64,000 nt of DNA from NCBI GenBank assembly GCA_018971775.1, contig JAGXAB010000019.1, forward strand, positions 1 through 64,000, read 5' to 3'. Position numbers and translations under genes: made by a program. This document shows, piece after piece, positions 31,215-40,399 of this stretch. The DNA is from Cyanobacteria bacterium REEB67 (GTDB taxonomy: Bacteria; Cyanobacteriota; Vampirovibrionia; Obscuribacterales; Obscuribacteraceae). A model generated the notes under the pieces. It had not been told where the DNA came from. It saw only the letters and a program-made list of their open reading frames with translations, and did not search any database. Position 1 is the stretch's first letter, and each line of letters starts with the position of its first letter.

Positions 31215-31820
31215 ACTTTATCCCTCCACGGGACAAACTACTGGTGCTTATTTCATGCCCTTAATTACTAGTAAAAATGCGTACTAAATCAAAGAAAACG
31301 GGCTTGACAACTATATATTACGAGAATTTCGCGCCTTCTGCCTCCTCTATATCTGGAGCGAAACCTCCCAACCGGCGAGCGAGGTGACTAATTTTTAATG
31401 CTTTTCGCAGCCCTTGTCAACAGTTATCTGCTGCCACACACCTAAATATGTAAGCTAGACAACATTTTCCCCAATTTTGGGCGCAAAGTTTTTATTTGCA
31501 TACCGGGAAATTCCCACTTGCGCAAACAAAAGGGACCCTTAGACTGAGATTTCACTTATCTGGATGGGCCAGGTCGGGATCGACCCGTTGCCAGGGGCAA
31601 GTCGATTTTTGACAATTTCGGCTCTCCAGCCCGCTGGTGATTTTGCCTGGCCTGATTAATGGGTATTACCATTTTTAAGAGCGCTCGATCCGCGGGGATC
31701 GGCATTAATACGAGCGGCTGATAAGAATGGATTGTTCCGGCTTAAATGGTCCAGGCCTTTTTCAGACGGCTCAACGGTTAAAATCAAATTTGCGTTCTAT
31801 TATTAAGCAGGATTATCGGT
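31215..31820. other. 606-bp divergent intergenic region of the secretion-like locus
   Basis: No gene is supported here. The region separates the two divergent arms of the locus. It is AT-rich near both ends and contains short inverted repeats (CCCAATTTTGGG near 31470, GGGAAATTCCC near 31507) and runs such as TTGACAACTATATATTA near 31304. It is the obvious place for promoters and operators of both arms. Confidence 0.6.
31281..31310 (-). promoter_or_regulatory. Candidate promoter for the minus-strand arm
   Basis: On the minus strand TTGTCA and TAGTAC are separated by 18 bases, about 70 bp upstream of the GTG at 31214. The -35 matches the sigma-70 consensus at five of six bases and the -10 at four of six. 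This is a sequence guess only. Confidence 0.3.
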
Positions 31821-33743
31821 TTGAAATCAGCCTCCGCACTGTCAGATAACAAACGAGTCGAGCAGCCAACTAAGGCCGGACTGCGTCCGGTCGGCAAGGC
31901 CACACTCTCCCTGATGGCCCTCACCATTAGCTTCGCGGCTGCGGCGACGGCGGCACAAGCAGTGGCAAAACGTTCGGCGCACCATGGCGGCGGCGGTGGC
32001 ATCTATCTGAATACGCCCAATCCGACCAATCCCCTAGAACACAACAACCGAGGCGTCGAGCTCGGCTCGCGCGGCCTCTGGCCCCAGGCCCTGCAAGAAG
32101 GGCAGATGGCCCTCGACGGCGACCCTTTCAACGAAACTTTCCAGCGCAACCTCTCCAGCGCTCACCTGCGCTATGGAGACATCCTCGCCAATTCAAAAAA
32201 ATATGCCGAAGCGGTCAAACAATACCGCGAAGCGCTCTTTGTCGATCCGGCCAACGTGCCGGCCGAGGCCAATCTCAGTACATGCCTCTCGCATCTCTCG
32301 GGCAAAGATCCGCGCGATTTGAGCTATAGACTGAGCCTTGCTTCCGGGGCCGAAGCGCACGGCGAATATAAGATTGCCGTCGTCGAATACCGCGTCTGCA
32401 GCCATATACAGGACTCCGGTATCAACAATTACAAACTGGGCCGCAGCCTATTGCATGCCAATAAAACGGTGGAAGGTTACGACGCTCTGCGCACAGCTCT
32501 GCGCAAAGACTGGCCCAAAGACGATCAAGATGCCCTCGTCGAATGTCACCTCCTGCTCGGCGACACCCTGCTCAACTTCGCTTACAAGGCCAAACAACAA
32601 AATCGCATGCCGGACTATGTCAAACGTCTGAACAATGCCATGGTCGAATACCGCCGGGCCGTCACGATCAACCCTTCAAATATGGCGGCCGTGCACGGTC
32701 TGACCGAAGCCACCCGCGAAGCGGTGGCCATCCAGCCGAGTTTTGGCAATCTGCTCGCGCTCGGCAGCGCTTACCTTTTGCAATCCGACTTCGACCATGC
32801 CAAGGTCTATTTTGAAAAAGCCTGGCGCGCCAATCCGACCAGCCCCGAACTGGCCAAGGCGAGGCTGGCTTTCCACCGCGCCGTCGTTGAAACTCCGGCT
32901 GGCATTGTCGCGCCGATGCGTATCGCCGAATCGGTGCAAAAGGTGGAAGACTTAGTCAAGGCCAATCCCAACGATCCTGACCTGCTCTATATCATCGGCC
33001 GTGGCCGAGCCCGGATCGGGGATACTGCCGGTGCCGTCGACGCCTTACAGAGATCGCTCAAGGCCAGACCCTTCGATCCGATTACTACGCGCGCTCTGCA
33101 ACAGATTCAAGGTGGAGGCGAGATCGCCCCCGGTATAGCCGGCGCTCCCGGAACTGCCGCCACAGCCGGTGCTCCGGGCTCATCTGCAACCAGCGGTGGA
33201 GCGGTGGTTGGCAGCAATCCAGCAGCAGCCGGAACAGCCCCCGGTGCAACAAGTTCTCCCGGTGCCGCCGCCGGTGGTGCACCAGCTGCGCCAGTCAATA
33301 CGGCTGCCTATACTAAAATCGGCTCGCTCACCAGTGGCGGGCAGCTCGATCAGGCTGCCACAGCCGCCGACGAGATCTTGAACAAGACTCCCGCCGATGG
33401 TCAGGCCTGGTATCTAAAGGGTCTGGTCATGGAGAAAAAAGGCGACCTCGACGAAGCGGCCGTCTGCTTCCGTCAGGCCTCCGGTTTGAAGGTGAAGGAA
33501 GCGGAAGACGCTCTCAATCGCATCAACAATTTGCGCACCAAGCCCCTGATCGATCAGGCCACGAATCTGGAAATCAAAGGAGATTTGCCCGGCGCCATTG
33601 AAATCATGAAAGAAGCCGGCTTGATGTCACCGCGCGATAGCGCCCTGCACCGCAAACTGGCCGATATGTTGAAAAAATCCGGCGACACGGCCGGTGCCGA
33701 AAGGGAGAATAAAAAGGCGGATGATGCGGCGAAAGGCAAATAA
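31821..33743 (+). CDS. Secreted TPR-repeat protein (640 aa)
   Basis: The N-terminus has a hydrophobic segment (ATLSLMALTISFAAAATAAQAVA) consistent with a signal peptide. Many tetratricopeptide repeats follow (for example ILANSKKYAEAVKQYREALF and AVDALQRSLKARPFDP). A Gly/Ala/Pro/Ser-rich linker (about residues 435-495) separates two TPR blocks, and the C-terminus is Lys-rich. The start codon is TTG with an AGGA about 8 bases upstream. It is the first gene of the plus-strand arm, divergent from the Gly-rich secreted gene, and overlaps the next TPR gene. Its role is likely a scaffold or assembly factor. Confidence 0.78.
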   Translation: MKSASALSDNKRVEQPTKAGLRPVGKATLSLMALTISFAAAATAAQAVAKRSAHHGGGGGIYLNTPNPTNPLEHNNRGVELGSRGLWPQALQEGQMALDGDPFNETFQRNLSSAHLRYGDILANSKKYAEAVKQYREALFVDPANVPAEANLSTCLSHLSGKDPRDLSYRLSLASGAEAHGEYKIAVVEYRVCSHIQDSGINNYKLGRSLLHANKTVEGYDALRTALRKDWPKDDQDALVECHLLLGDTLLNFAYKAKQQNRMPDYVKRLNNAMVEYRRAVTINPSNMAAVHGLTEATREAVAIQPSFGNLLALGSAYLLQSDFDHAKVYFEKAWRANPTSPELAKARLAFHRAVVETPAGIVAPMRIAESVQKVEDLVKANPNDPDLLYIIGRGRARIGDTAGAVDALQRSLKARPFDPITTRALQQIQGGGEIAPGIAGAPGTAATAGAPGSSATSGGAVVGSNPAAAGTAPGATSSPGAAAGGAPAAPVNTAAYTKIGSLTSGGQLDQAATAADEILNKTPADGQAWYLKGLVMEKKGDLDEAAVCFRQASGLKVKEAEDALNRINNLRTKPLIDQATNLEIKGDLPGAIEIMKEAGLMSPRDSALHRKLADMLKKSGDTAGAERENKKADDAAKGK

Positions 33744-35466
33744 CTATTTCGTAGCTATCGCCATAGCCACTCTCCTGACAGCGGGAGTGGCCGGCAGCAT
33801 GCCGTCTCTGGCCGCGACTCTGGCCGGAGCCGACGAACTCTTGCTGCAGGGCAAATACAAAGAAGCGGAAGAAAATTATCGTGAGCTGGTTGGCGAAGAT
33901 GCCACCGGCGACGCCTATGCCGGGCTTGTAGTCTCGCTCGCCAAACAGAGTTGGCCGGCAAAAATTCTACAAGCCGAAAAGCTGCTCAAAGAAGCGAAGG
34001 GCAAATTTTCGGATAATCCAAATCTAATCGCCGCCGGTGGTTATGTCTCTTTCGTCCACTCAAAAAGCGTCGCCTCACCGGCTAAACGTGACCTCTACCT
34101 CGATGCCTCCGCCACCCTCTGCCAGCGCGCCATCGATAAGAATATCAATCTGGTGCTCGCCTATCAGACCCTTGGTCTGGTGCGCATGGCCCAGGACGAC
34201 TTCGAAGCAGCCGTCCCGCCCCTGCGCAAAGCCGCCGATCTGGCCGAAAACTGCGTCAATCTGACCATGCTTGCCCAGGCACTCTTGAAACTCGATCCCA
34301 AGGACAAAACAGCCGAAGAGTTGATCGAAAAAGCGCTCAAGCTAAAAGCCGACTACGGCCCGGCCCATTTGCAAAAAGCGGTGATTCTGACCAGTAACGG
34401 TAAAAACGAAGAAGCCTTTATGGAACTACACAACATCCCTGATTCGCAGCGCAATTCGGAATGGCACACGGTCGAAGGCAATGTCCTGCGCCATCAGGGC
34501 GACGGACCATCGGCCCTGCAAAGCTGGAACAAGGCCAACATGGAAGACCCGCGCAATCCCGAGCCCTATCGTCAAAAGGCCGACTATTACGCCATCCGCG
34601 GCGACGGGCAATTAGCGATTGCCGAATATCACAATGCCCTGGAAATTTTGCCCAATGACTTTTCGCTGCGCGACGCTCTCGCCGATCTCGCCCTGCGCGA
34701 GGACAAAGTCGACGTCGCCGAAGCCGAATACAAGACTATATTAGAAGCCAAGCCGGATGACCCGAAAGCCTTACTGGGACTGGCCAGAGTCGGCTTCCGC
34801 AAATATCGCAAAGAAGGCGCTTATCCGCCTGATTTTTCGCAGTTGATGGATAAATTGACAGCGGTGATCACCGAACAATCGGTGACAAAATCGATCAGCG
34901 GCCAGGTGGTCGAAAACGGCGCCCGAAACCTGCAGGAGCGCATTGAGAGCTCGGAGGCGGAAAAGGCAATCGCTCAAAACCGCTTCCGCGACGCCGACAA
35001 AATATTTTATGGTCAGATCGAAAAACATCGCGATGATCCTTATGCCCTGATCAATATCGGCGATTCGGCGTATATGGAAGGCGCCTACAAAGCTGCCGAC
35101 AAGGCCTATGCTGCCGCCAAGGAAATGTCCGAAGTCTCGACCAGAGCCGAACAGGGGATGAGCAAAATCGTCAACCAGCGCAACGAAGCGGCGAGGCACG
35201 TCAAGCTCGGCGACGCCATGTTGAAGATTCCCGAGGCGGCTATCGATCACTACAAGCAGGCGCTCAACGCCGATCCACAGAGCGCTGCCGCCTATTACGG
35301 CCTTTTTGACGTCTACGCCAAGACCGACAAACAAGACCCGACCCAGGCCATAGATTATGCCAATCGATTTCTGGAATCTTCCGAGGACAATAACCCCCTG
35401 CGCAAGGAAGTGGAAGGTACGCTTGCAAAACTGAAAAAACGTGAGAATACCGGCAAAGGGAAGTAA
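33721..35466 (+). CDS. Secreted TPR-repeat protein (581 aa)
   Basis: It begins at ATG 33721, inside the end of the previous gene (23-bp overlap), with AAGGCGG just upstream. A signal peptide (YFVAIAIATLLTAGVAGSMPSLA) precedes about twelve TPR-like units covering almost the whole length (GADELLLQGKYKEAEENYRE, LAEYHNALEI-type helices). A basic tail ends the protein. The overlap indicates translational coupling with the upstream TPR gene, and the two may form a pair in the same envelope complex. No catalytic motif is seen. Confidence 0.78.
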   Translation: MMRRKANNYFVAIAIATLLTAGVAGSMPSLAATLAGADELLLQGKYKEAEENYRELVGEDATGDAYAGLVVSLAKQSWPAKILQAEKLLKEAKGKFSDNPNLIAAGGYVSFVHSKSVASPAKRDLYLDASATLCQRAIDKNINLVLAYQTLGLVRMAQDDFEAAVPPLRKAADLAENCVNLTMLAQALLKLDPKDKTAEELIEKALKLKADYGPAHLQKAVILTSNGKNEEAFMELHNIPDSQRNSEWHTVEGNVLRHQGDGPSALQSWNKANMEDPRNPEPYRQKADYYAIRGDGQLAIAEYHNALEILPNDFSLRDALADLALREDKVDVAEAEYKTILEAKPDDPKALLGLARVGFRKYRKEGAYPPDFSQLMDKLTAVITEQSVTKSISGQVVENGARNLQERIESSEAEKAIAQNRFRDADKIFYGQIEKHRDDPYALINIGDSAYMEGAYKAADKAYAAAKEMSEVSTRAEQGMSKIVNQRNEAARHVKLGDAMLKIPEAAIDHYKQALNADPQSAAAYYGLFDVYAKTDKQDPTQAIDYANRFLESSEDNNPLRKEVEGTLAKLKKRENTGKGK

Positions 35467-35492
35467 GATAGAAATGAAGTTGGAGGTTTGAG

Positions 35493-35933
35493 ATGGCCGT
35501 CAAAAAATCAAAGCGTGGAGGAAAGCTCGGCAGCAGCGTCGACGACGGATTTGGCAGCAAATTCGACGCCACCCCACCCGGCGATGGTGACATGGATGCG
35601 AGCACTCTGAACGGCAAAAAGCGCCAGATGCCCCAGCCGATTCAAGACGGGCAGAAGGGACTGAAAAAACTTACCGCCGCCTATTTTAATTTTCTGCGGA
35701 CTTCCTTCCGCAATACTCCTCGTTACCAGCAAGAGTCTTACATCAACCGCTTTGCCCAGATCGTCTGCATCGGCATTTCGGCGGTGATTTTGAATTCATT
35801 TTATTCGGTACTGCTGCCGCAAATACGCATCATCTCCTTGCCGATCATTGTCGGCCTGGCCTGGTACGTGGCAAATAAAGTAGTGGCACCCTTACTGATA
35901 AAACGTATGGGCTCTTATATGAACGACGATTAA
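35493..35933 (+). CDS. Small membrane protein of the plus-strand arm (146 aa)
   Basis: A basic, Gly-rich N-terminal half is followed by two hydrophobic helices (IVCIGISAVILNSFYSVLL and IISLPIIVGLAWYVANKVV) and a short cytoplasmic tail. A strong GGAGG precedes the ATG. It has no recognised family. Two-helix proteins of this size are typical of accessory inner-membrane parts of secretion machines, and the position between TPR and VirB10-like genes fits such a role. Confidence 0.6.
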   Translation: MAVKKSKRGGKLGSSVDDGFGSKFDATPPGDGDMDASTLNGKKRQMPQPIQDGQKGLKKLTAAYFNFLRTSFRNTPRYQQESYINRFAQIVCIGISAVILNSFYSVLLPQIRIISLPIIVGLAWYVANKVVAPLLIKRMGSYMNDD

Positions 35934-35953
35934 AACTCGAGTAAACGATTATC

Positions 35954-36223
35954 ATGAACATCGGCAAAGACAAATTTAAACTGATCGCAGGCGGCCTGAT
36001 CGTGCTGGCTGCGGCCTCACTGATGATGCAGCCCCTGCTCAGCTATCTTGCCGGCTTGAGTCGATTGATTACTTTCATCGTCACCATTCTGTTAATGGCA
36101 TACCTATTTACTTTTTTCGTTACCAAAATGAGAGGCTCGAAGCGCAGCACCAGCAGCGGTACCACTTCCAACGGCGGTCCGCCACCAGTAGAAGAGCCTA
36201 TCGACGTCGATATAGACGCCTGA
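35954..36223 (+). CDS. Small two-TM protein (89 aa)
   Basis: The 89 residues contain two adjacent hydrophobic helices (LIAGGLIVLAAASLMM and LITFIVTILLMAYLFTFFV), a basic loop (KMRGSKRST) and an acidic end (EEPIDVDIDA). It starts 20 bp after the preceding membrane gene. Size and topology recall VirB2/VirB3-type small subunits, but no diagnostic motif is seen, so I leave it unassigned. Confidence 0.5.
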   Translation: MNIGKDKFKLIAGGLIVLAAASLMMQPLLSYLAGLSRLITFIVTILLMAYLFTFFVTKMRGSKRSTSSGTTSNGGPPPVEEPIDVDIDA

Positions 36224-36308
36224 AGCCGTACAAGAAGCGGGGTGCGAGATCGTCAATGACGCAAAACATCAAATTACAAGACCATAAAATTACGGGATCA
36301 GGAAGTCA

Positions 36309-37277
36309 ATGAAGCACCTTTCTATATTGTTGTTCGCCTCACTTTTGCTACCACAGGCGGCGCTTGCCGATCAGCCGGCCCAGAATCTTTACCGCGCTCC
36401 GACCAGCTTCGCCGGCAAAACAGTCGTTTTACCGATTGGTACCGCCTTCGAAGGACGCATCCAGAGCACGATCGGCTCCAGGGTTTCGCATGCCGGTCAG
36501 GCATTTACAATAGAAATTAGTGCACCGGTGATGGCCAACGGTACAGAAGTTTTGATTCCCTCCGGTTCGGAGGTAGTAGGCGAAGTAGCCGAAGCAATCT
36601 CATCATCGGAACAGCCCCACGACAAAAATGCGGTAAAACCGCTCGGCATTTTGCGCATTCAGCTCTCATCGATAAAAATGCCGGATGGCCGTTCCTACCC
36701 ACTCGTCGCGTCCTTTGCCACCGATGCGGCCCGCAGTCACAGCAAAGGCGGCATAGCCAACATGGCTCCCCGCAAGAGTTCGGTTGCTTACGTAGGTACC
36801 CAGGCCGGCTTCGACTCGGTAAACCCGGCCAACCGCAGCGCCAATCGGCGGACACGAAACGGTGTGATGAGCAAATCGGATATCCTGCGCGATCCGATCC
36901 TTGGAGACAGTGACTCGGGAGGCGGCGGCAATAATGGTGTCGTGCGCTCATTGATCCGCAAAGGCCGAGAGCTCTATATCATGAGCGGATCTTCAATTAC
37001 GATCAAACTGGACGCTCCCCTAAAAATCGCCCTCGGCGCGTCCAGCGCACAGACATCACTGGACGCAACCACTCCTGACGAACCGGTCAAAGGCGGACGC
37101 GGCAAACACTTTTCTAAAACACGCCAGGCCCAGAGCAGCGCCGAAAGCAAAGAAGACAGTTCACAATCTGCACCCGCAAGCCGTGCTAATGTCGGCAACG
37201 GTCCCTCTAGCACCGGTGGCGGCGTCACGCAAGGTGCTCAGACTGCTCCAACGGAACAACCCGGAAGCTCTTTTTAA
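36309..37277 (+). CDS. Secreted VirB10/TrbI-like protein
   Basis: A 322-residue protein with signal peptide (SILLFASLLLPQAALA, cleavage before DQ). Three parts recall VirB10/TrbI core domains in order: LPIGTAFEGRIQSTIGS; VLIPSGSEVVGEVAEA followed by ILRIQLSSIKMPDGRSYPL; and LYIMSGSSITIKLDAPLKI near residue 235. In VirB10 the same order (LIP-GS-hG, then PDG, then a strand near the end) builds the outer-membrane core. Here the N-terminal TM anchor of VirB10 is replaced by a cleavable signal, and the C-terminus is a disordered Ser/Thr tail. The stop abuts the ubiX ATG (TAAATG). Confidence 0.55.
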   Translation: MKHLSILLFASLLLPQAALADQPAQNLYRAPTSFAGKTVVLPIGTAFEGRIQSTIGSRVSHAGQAFTIEISAPVMANGTEVLIPSGSEVVGEVAEAISSSEQPHDKNAVKPLGILRIQLSSIKMPDGRSYPLVASFATDAARSHSKGGIANMAPRKSSVAYVGTQAGFDSVNPANRSANRRTRNGVMSKSDILRDPILGDSDSGGGGNNGVVRSLIRKGRELYIMSGSSITIKLDAPLKIALGASSAQTSLDATTPDEPVKGGRGKHFSKTRQAQSSAESKEDSSQSAPASRANVGNGPSSTGGGVTQGAQTAPTEQPGSSF

Positions 37278-37958
37278 ATGCCTCAACCGAAAAAGAATAG
37301 TAATGACTCGACGTCTTCCCCAGCTGCAAACGCACTGCCCTTTGTCCTGGCCATCACCGGTGCCTCCGGCGCAATCTATGGTCTGCGCATTTTGCAATAT
37401 CTGATGGAAGTCGGCCAGCCGGTCGATCTGCTTGTCTCGAAAGCGGCTCTGAGAGTGATGCTAGAAGAACACGATCTTACCTTTGGCGACGACCTCAAAG
37501 GCGGTCTGCTCGACTATCTCAAGCTACCAGATACGGTGCCTTTAAAAGTTCATAGCCTCACCGATTATGGTGCCTCGGTAGCCAGCGGCAGCTACCGTAC
37601 ACGCGGTATGGCAGTAGTGCCATGCAGCCTTGGTACGCTCGGTGCTCTGGCCTCCGGTCTCACCGAAAATCTGATTCACCGCGCCGCCGCCGTCACACTA
37701 AAAGAGCGCCGCAATTTGCTTATACTTGTGCGCGAAATGCCCTTTGGCCACATACAACTCAAAAATATGCTCGCCCTCTCCGAAGCGGGCGCAACTGTTG
37801 CCTGTGCGTCACCAGGCTATTACCATCGACCGCAAAGCGTCGCCGATCAAGTAGACTTTGTTGTCGGCCGCGTCCTCGATCAATTTGACTTCGATAATAG
37901 TTTGTTCAAACGTTGGAAAGAGGACAGTCGTCCGCTCAGTCAGGAGCCAAAGAAATAG
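37278..37958 (+). CDS. ubiX: Flavin prenyltransferase UbiX
   Basis: UbiX attaches a dimethylallyl group to FMN, making prenyl-FMN for UbiD-type decarboxylases. The 226 residues contain the FMN-binding ITGASGAIYGLRIL, the VVPCSLGTLGALASGL motif, and REMPFGHIQLKNMLALSEAG with the conserved MP-G. An Asn/Ser-rich extension of about 15 residues precedes the fold. Translation starts directly after the VirB10-like stop, and rimM follows with no gap. No ubiD is in the window. Confidence 0.93.
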   Translation: MPQPKKNSNDSTSSPAANALPFVLAITGASGAIYGLRILQYLMEVGQPVDLLVSKAALRVMLEEHDLTFGDDLKGGLLDYLKLPDTVPLKVHSLTDYGASVASGSYRTRGMAVVPCSLGTLGALASGLTENLIHRAAAVTLKERRNLLILVREMPFGHIQLKNMLALSEAGATVACASPGYYHRPQSVADQVDFVVGRVLDQFDFDNSLFKRWKEDSRPLSQEPKK

Positions 37959-38480
37959 ATGACAACGGTATCTTCAGAACCCTACTCCTTCAAAGTGGGC
38001 ACCATTGTCGGTATCAAGGGTCTGAACGGCGAAGTCAAACTGCGATTGGACAGTGATTTCGATTTGATCGAAAACATCCAATCGGTAAAATTAGCATTGA
38101 TCAAATCCCCTGCCGTCGACGCCGAGGTCGACTCGATAAAAATGCAAGGAAAATCAGTCCTGCTGCGGTTAAAGGGCTTCACTACACGTGACGATATCGA
38201 GACACTGATCGGTGCCGACATCTTCACTCAAAAAGGTCAGCTGCGCGAACTCGATGAAGATGAATGGTGGTTTGGCGATCTTGTCGGACTGACGGCATAC
38301 ACCACTGGCGGTGCGCGCGTTGGCGTCGTCAGCGCCGTCGTCGAAAGTGGCAATTATCTGCTCGAGATCCAAGCAGGGGACAAAACCTTTTTAGTCCCCT
38401 TCGTCAAAGCACTAGTACCGGTCGTCGACATCCCCGGTAAAAGACTGGAAATCGAGCCCCTGCCTGGACTTTTAGAATAG
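37959..38480 (+). CDS. rimM: Ribosome maturation factor RimM
   Basis: RimM helps assemble the head of the 30S subunit by binding S19. The 173-residue protein shows the N-terminal RimM barrel (KVGTIVGIKGLNGEVKL) and the C-terminal PRC-barrel (DEWWFGDLVGLTAY ... LVPFVKALVPVVDI). Its ATG immediately follows the ubiX stop (TAGATG), so it is coupled to ubiX. The usual neighbours rpsP and trmD are absent, so this is a relocated copy relative to the common arrangement. Confidence 0.93.
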   Translation: MTTVSSEPYSFKVGTIVGIKGLNGEVKLRLDSDFDLIENIQSVKLALIKSPAVDAEVDSIKMQGKSVLLRLKGFTTRDDIETLIGADIFTQKGQLRELDEDEWWFGDLVGLTAYTTGGARVGVVSAVVESGNYLLEIQAGDKTFLVPFVKALVPVVDIPGKRLEIEPLPGLLE

Positions 38481-38715
38481 CCCAGGCTTGCCACGAAGAT
38501 TAACAAGAACTCCCATTAATTCGCCGGCTTACAACTTGATATCCGACCGGCGATCCTCTACCTTTGTAAGCAACAATAAAATTGAACAGGCATCTTGGCC
38601 CTCTCGGCATCTTCGCGCTTCGGGACGGCCGGTTTCTCAGGCTCAACTTTACGATCAGATTGGCTCTGGTCCTGGTTTCGAGCCGCAAGCTTTCCCCACC
38701 AGTGAAGACACCGCC

Positions 38716-40233
38716 ATGACACCAGTACCCACAGCTGCCCACGCACAGCCTCTAGATCTTACGGCCCAACAGACGCCGACTCACACCAGCGCGGCTAACG
38801 CCTCGATATCGGAGAGCCTCGACAGGCTCGATCGCCTGGATGTAGTTTTGCCGACAGTCAATGTCATCTCCTTCGCCGGACCGGGCGAGAGTGGCGGCGT
38901 TCCCGCCTCACTGGCGCCAATCGTCCAGCGTCTCGGCACCAGGGTCAACTGGTTCGCCATCTCAGATCTGCCCAAGCCGCTGGAGAAAAAAGGTGATAAA
39001 CGCGGTGCGGTAAGAAATGAAAGTGGCTTCGCCTATTACTCACCGAAAGTAGCGGACTGGCTGATTAATGCTCACTACGAAGTTTCACATGACTACCTTT
39101 CACCACTTCTGCACAGTCGCGGTGAAGAGCCAGGCGCCGGCACGCAAAAATTCGAGCCGGAGAGCTGGAAATCCTATCGTCAGCTGTGCGAAGCGGTTGC
39201 CTCCGAATGTCTGACCGTTGCCTCAAATAGCTTCCCGACGCTTTGCTGGTTGCATGACTACCAGCTCGCCCTAGCCGCCCCGCTTCTGGCAGCGCAGGCC
39301 GGTCTTATCCTCTGCCAGTTCTGGCATGTGCCCTGGCCAAAAGCAGCGGTAATCAAAGAATCACCAATCGGCCGAGAGCTGACCGAAGCCCTTTTGAAGA
39401 ACAAGCTTGTTGGCTTTCACACCGATGAATACGCAGACAATTTTATGGATACGGTGGCGGCAATTTTGCCCACGGCTCAAGTCAACTGTCAGGCGCGTTC
39501 GATCGTTTATGACGGTCGCCGTACACAGTTGACCGTCATGCCTCTCGGTATCGATTTGCCATTCTGGCAGCGCCTGGCCCAGGCCAGCAAGCCGCACTCC
39601 GAATCACTGATTCCCAGACATAGCCTGGCCAGTCAAATCATCCTCGGCGTCGAGCGCCTGGAACAAACCAAAGGTGTAATCGAGCGCATCGCCGGCATCG
39701 AAAGATTGCTCGAAGATCACCCGACTCACCGCCGGCGCTTTCACTATGTCCAGATTTCGCAGCCTGGCAAAGGTGTGGGCGCGGAAGCGCGAGCCTACGA
39801 AGAGCTGGTAGAAGCACGCATCGAAGCGGTCAACAAAAAATATTTCCAGGACGGCTGGCAGCCTATAATCCACATCAAAGGCAATCTAGAGCAAAGTCAG
39901 TTGGCCGCATGGTATCAAGCGGCAACTGCGATCAGCGTCAACTCGCTCTCGGATGGACTGAATCTGATCGCCAAAGAATATGTCGCCTGTCGTGCTGATG
40001 AACAGGGTGTGGTCATCCTCTCGCGTCAAGCCGGTGCTTCGCGGGAACTCGCTCAGGGAGCTTTGCTGGTCGATCCCGCTTCGCCAAAATCGGTGAGCGA
40101 TGCTTTCAATCTCGCCCTCGGACTGGAAAGCGAAGAGAAGCGCCGACGCATGTCGGCAATGCGTCGCATGATCGGTTGGAATCAGCTCCACAACTGGGCT
40201 CTAGGTTTCCTTCGCCAGGCTCTTAGCCAGTAA
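38716..40233 (+). CDS. GT20 trehalose-6-phosphate synthase-like glycosyltransferase
   Basis: The 505-residue protein matches the GT20/OtsA family: glucose-phosphate loop ESGGVPASL, HDYQLALAAP, GFHTDEYADNF, PLGID, GVERLEQTKGVIERI, VQISQPGKG and SDGLNLIAKEYVA. Such enzymes transfer glucose from UDP- or ADP-glucose to glucose-6-phosphate or a related acceptor. No OtsB phosphatase domain or neighbour is present. The frame is open to a TTG at 38488, but that extra 76-residue stretch is low-complexity and lacks a good ribosome binding site. ATG 38716 lies 38 residues before the first conserved motif. Several loops differ from OtsA, so the acceptor is uncertain. Confidence 0.85.
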   Translation: MTPVPTAAHAQPLDLTAQQTPTHTSAANASISESLDRLDRLDVVLPTVNVISFAGPGESGGVPASLAPIVQRLGTRVNWFAISDLPKPLEKKGDKRGAVRNESGFAYYSPKVADWLINAHYEVSHDYLSPLLHSRGEEPGAGTQKFEPESWKSYRQLCEAVASECLTVASNSFPTLCWLHDYQLALAAPLLAAQAGLILCQFWHVPWPKAAVIKESPIGRELTEALLKNKLVGFHTDEYADNFMDTVAAILPTAQVNCQARSIVYDGRRTQLTVMPLGIDLPFWQRLAQASKPHSESLIPRHSLASQIILGVERLEQTKGVIERIAGIERLLEDHPTHRRRFHYVQISQPGKGVGAEARAYEELVEARIEAVNKKYFQDGWQPIIHIKGNLEQSQLAAWYQAATAISVNSLSDGLNLIAKEYVACRADEQGVVILSRQAGASRELAQGALLVDPASPKSVSDAFNLALGLESEEKRRRMSAMRRMIGWNQLHNWALGFLRQALSQ

Positions 40234-40399
40234 TTCGCAAATCAAATAAGCTGATGACTGGCTATTCATAACATTTATGCAGCGCTACTGACGGCGGTTT
40301 TAAGCTGCGCCGTCGTCCTTATGCCGCTGCTTTTTTTTCGGCCGGCGTGATCGTGCCCGCTCGCCGTTTACAGCCGCAGGTCTGACTTTTATCCTGCTC

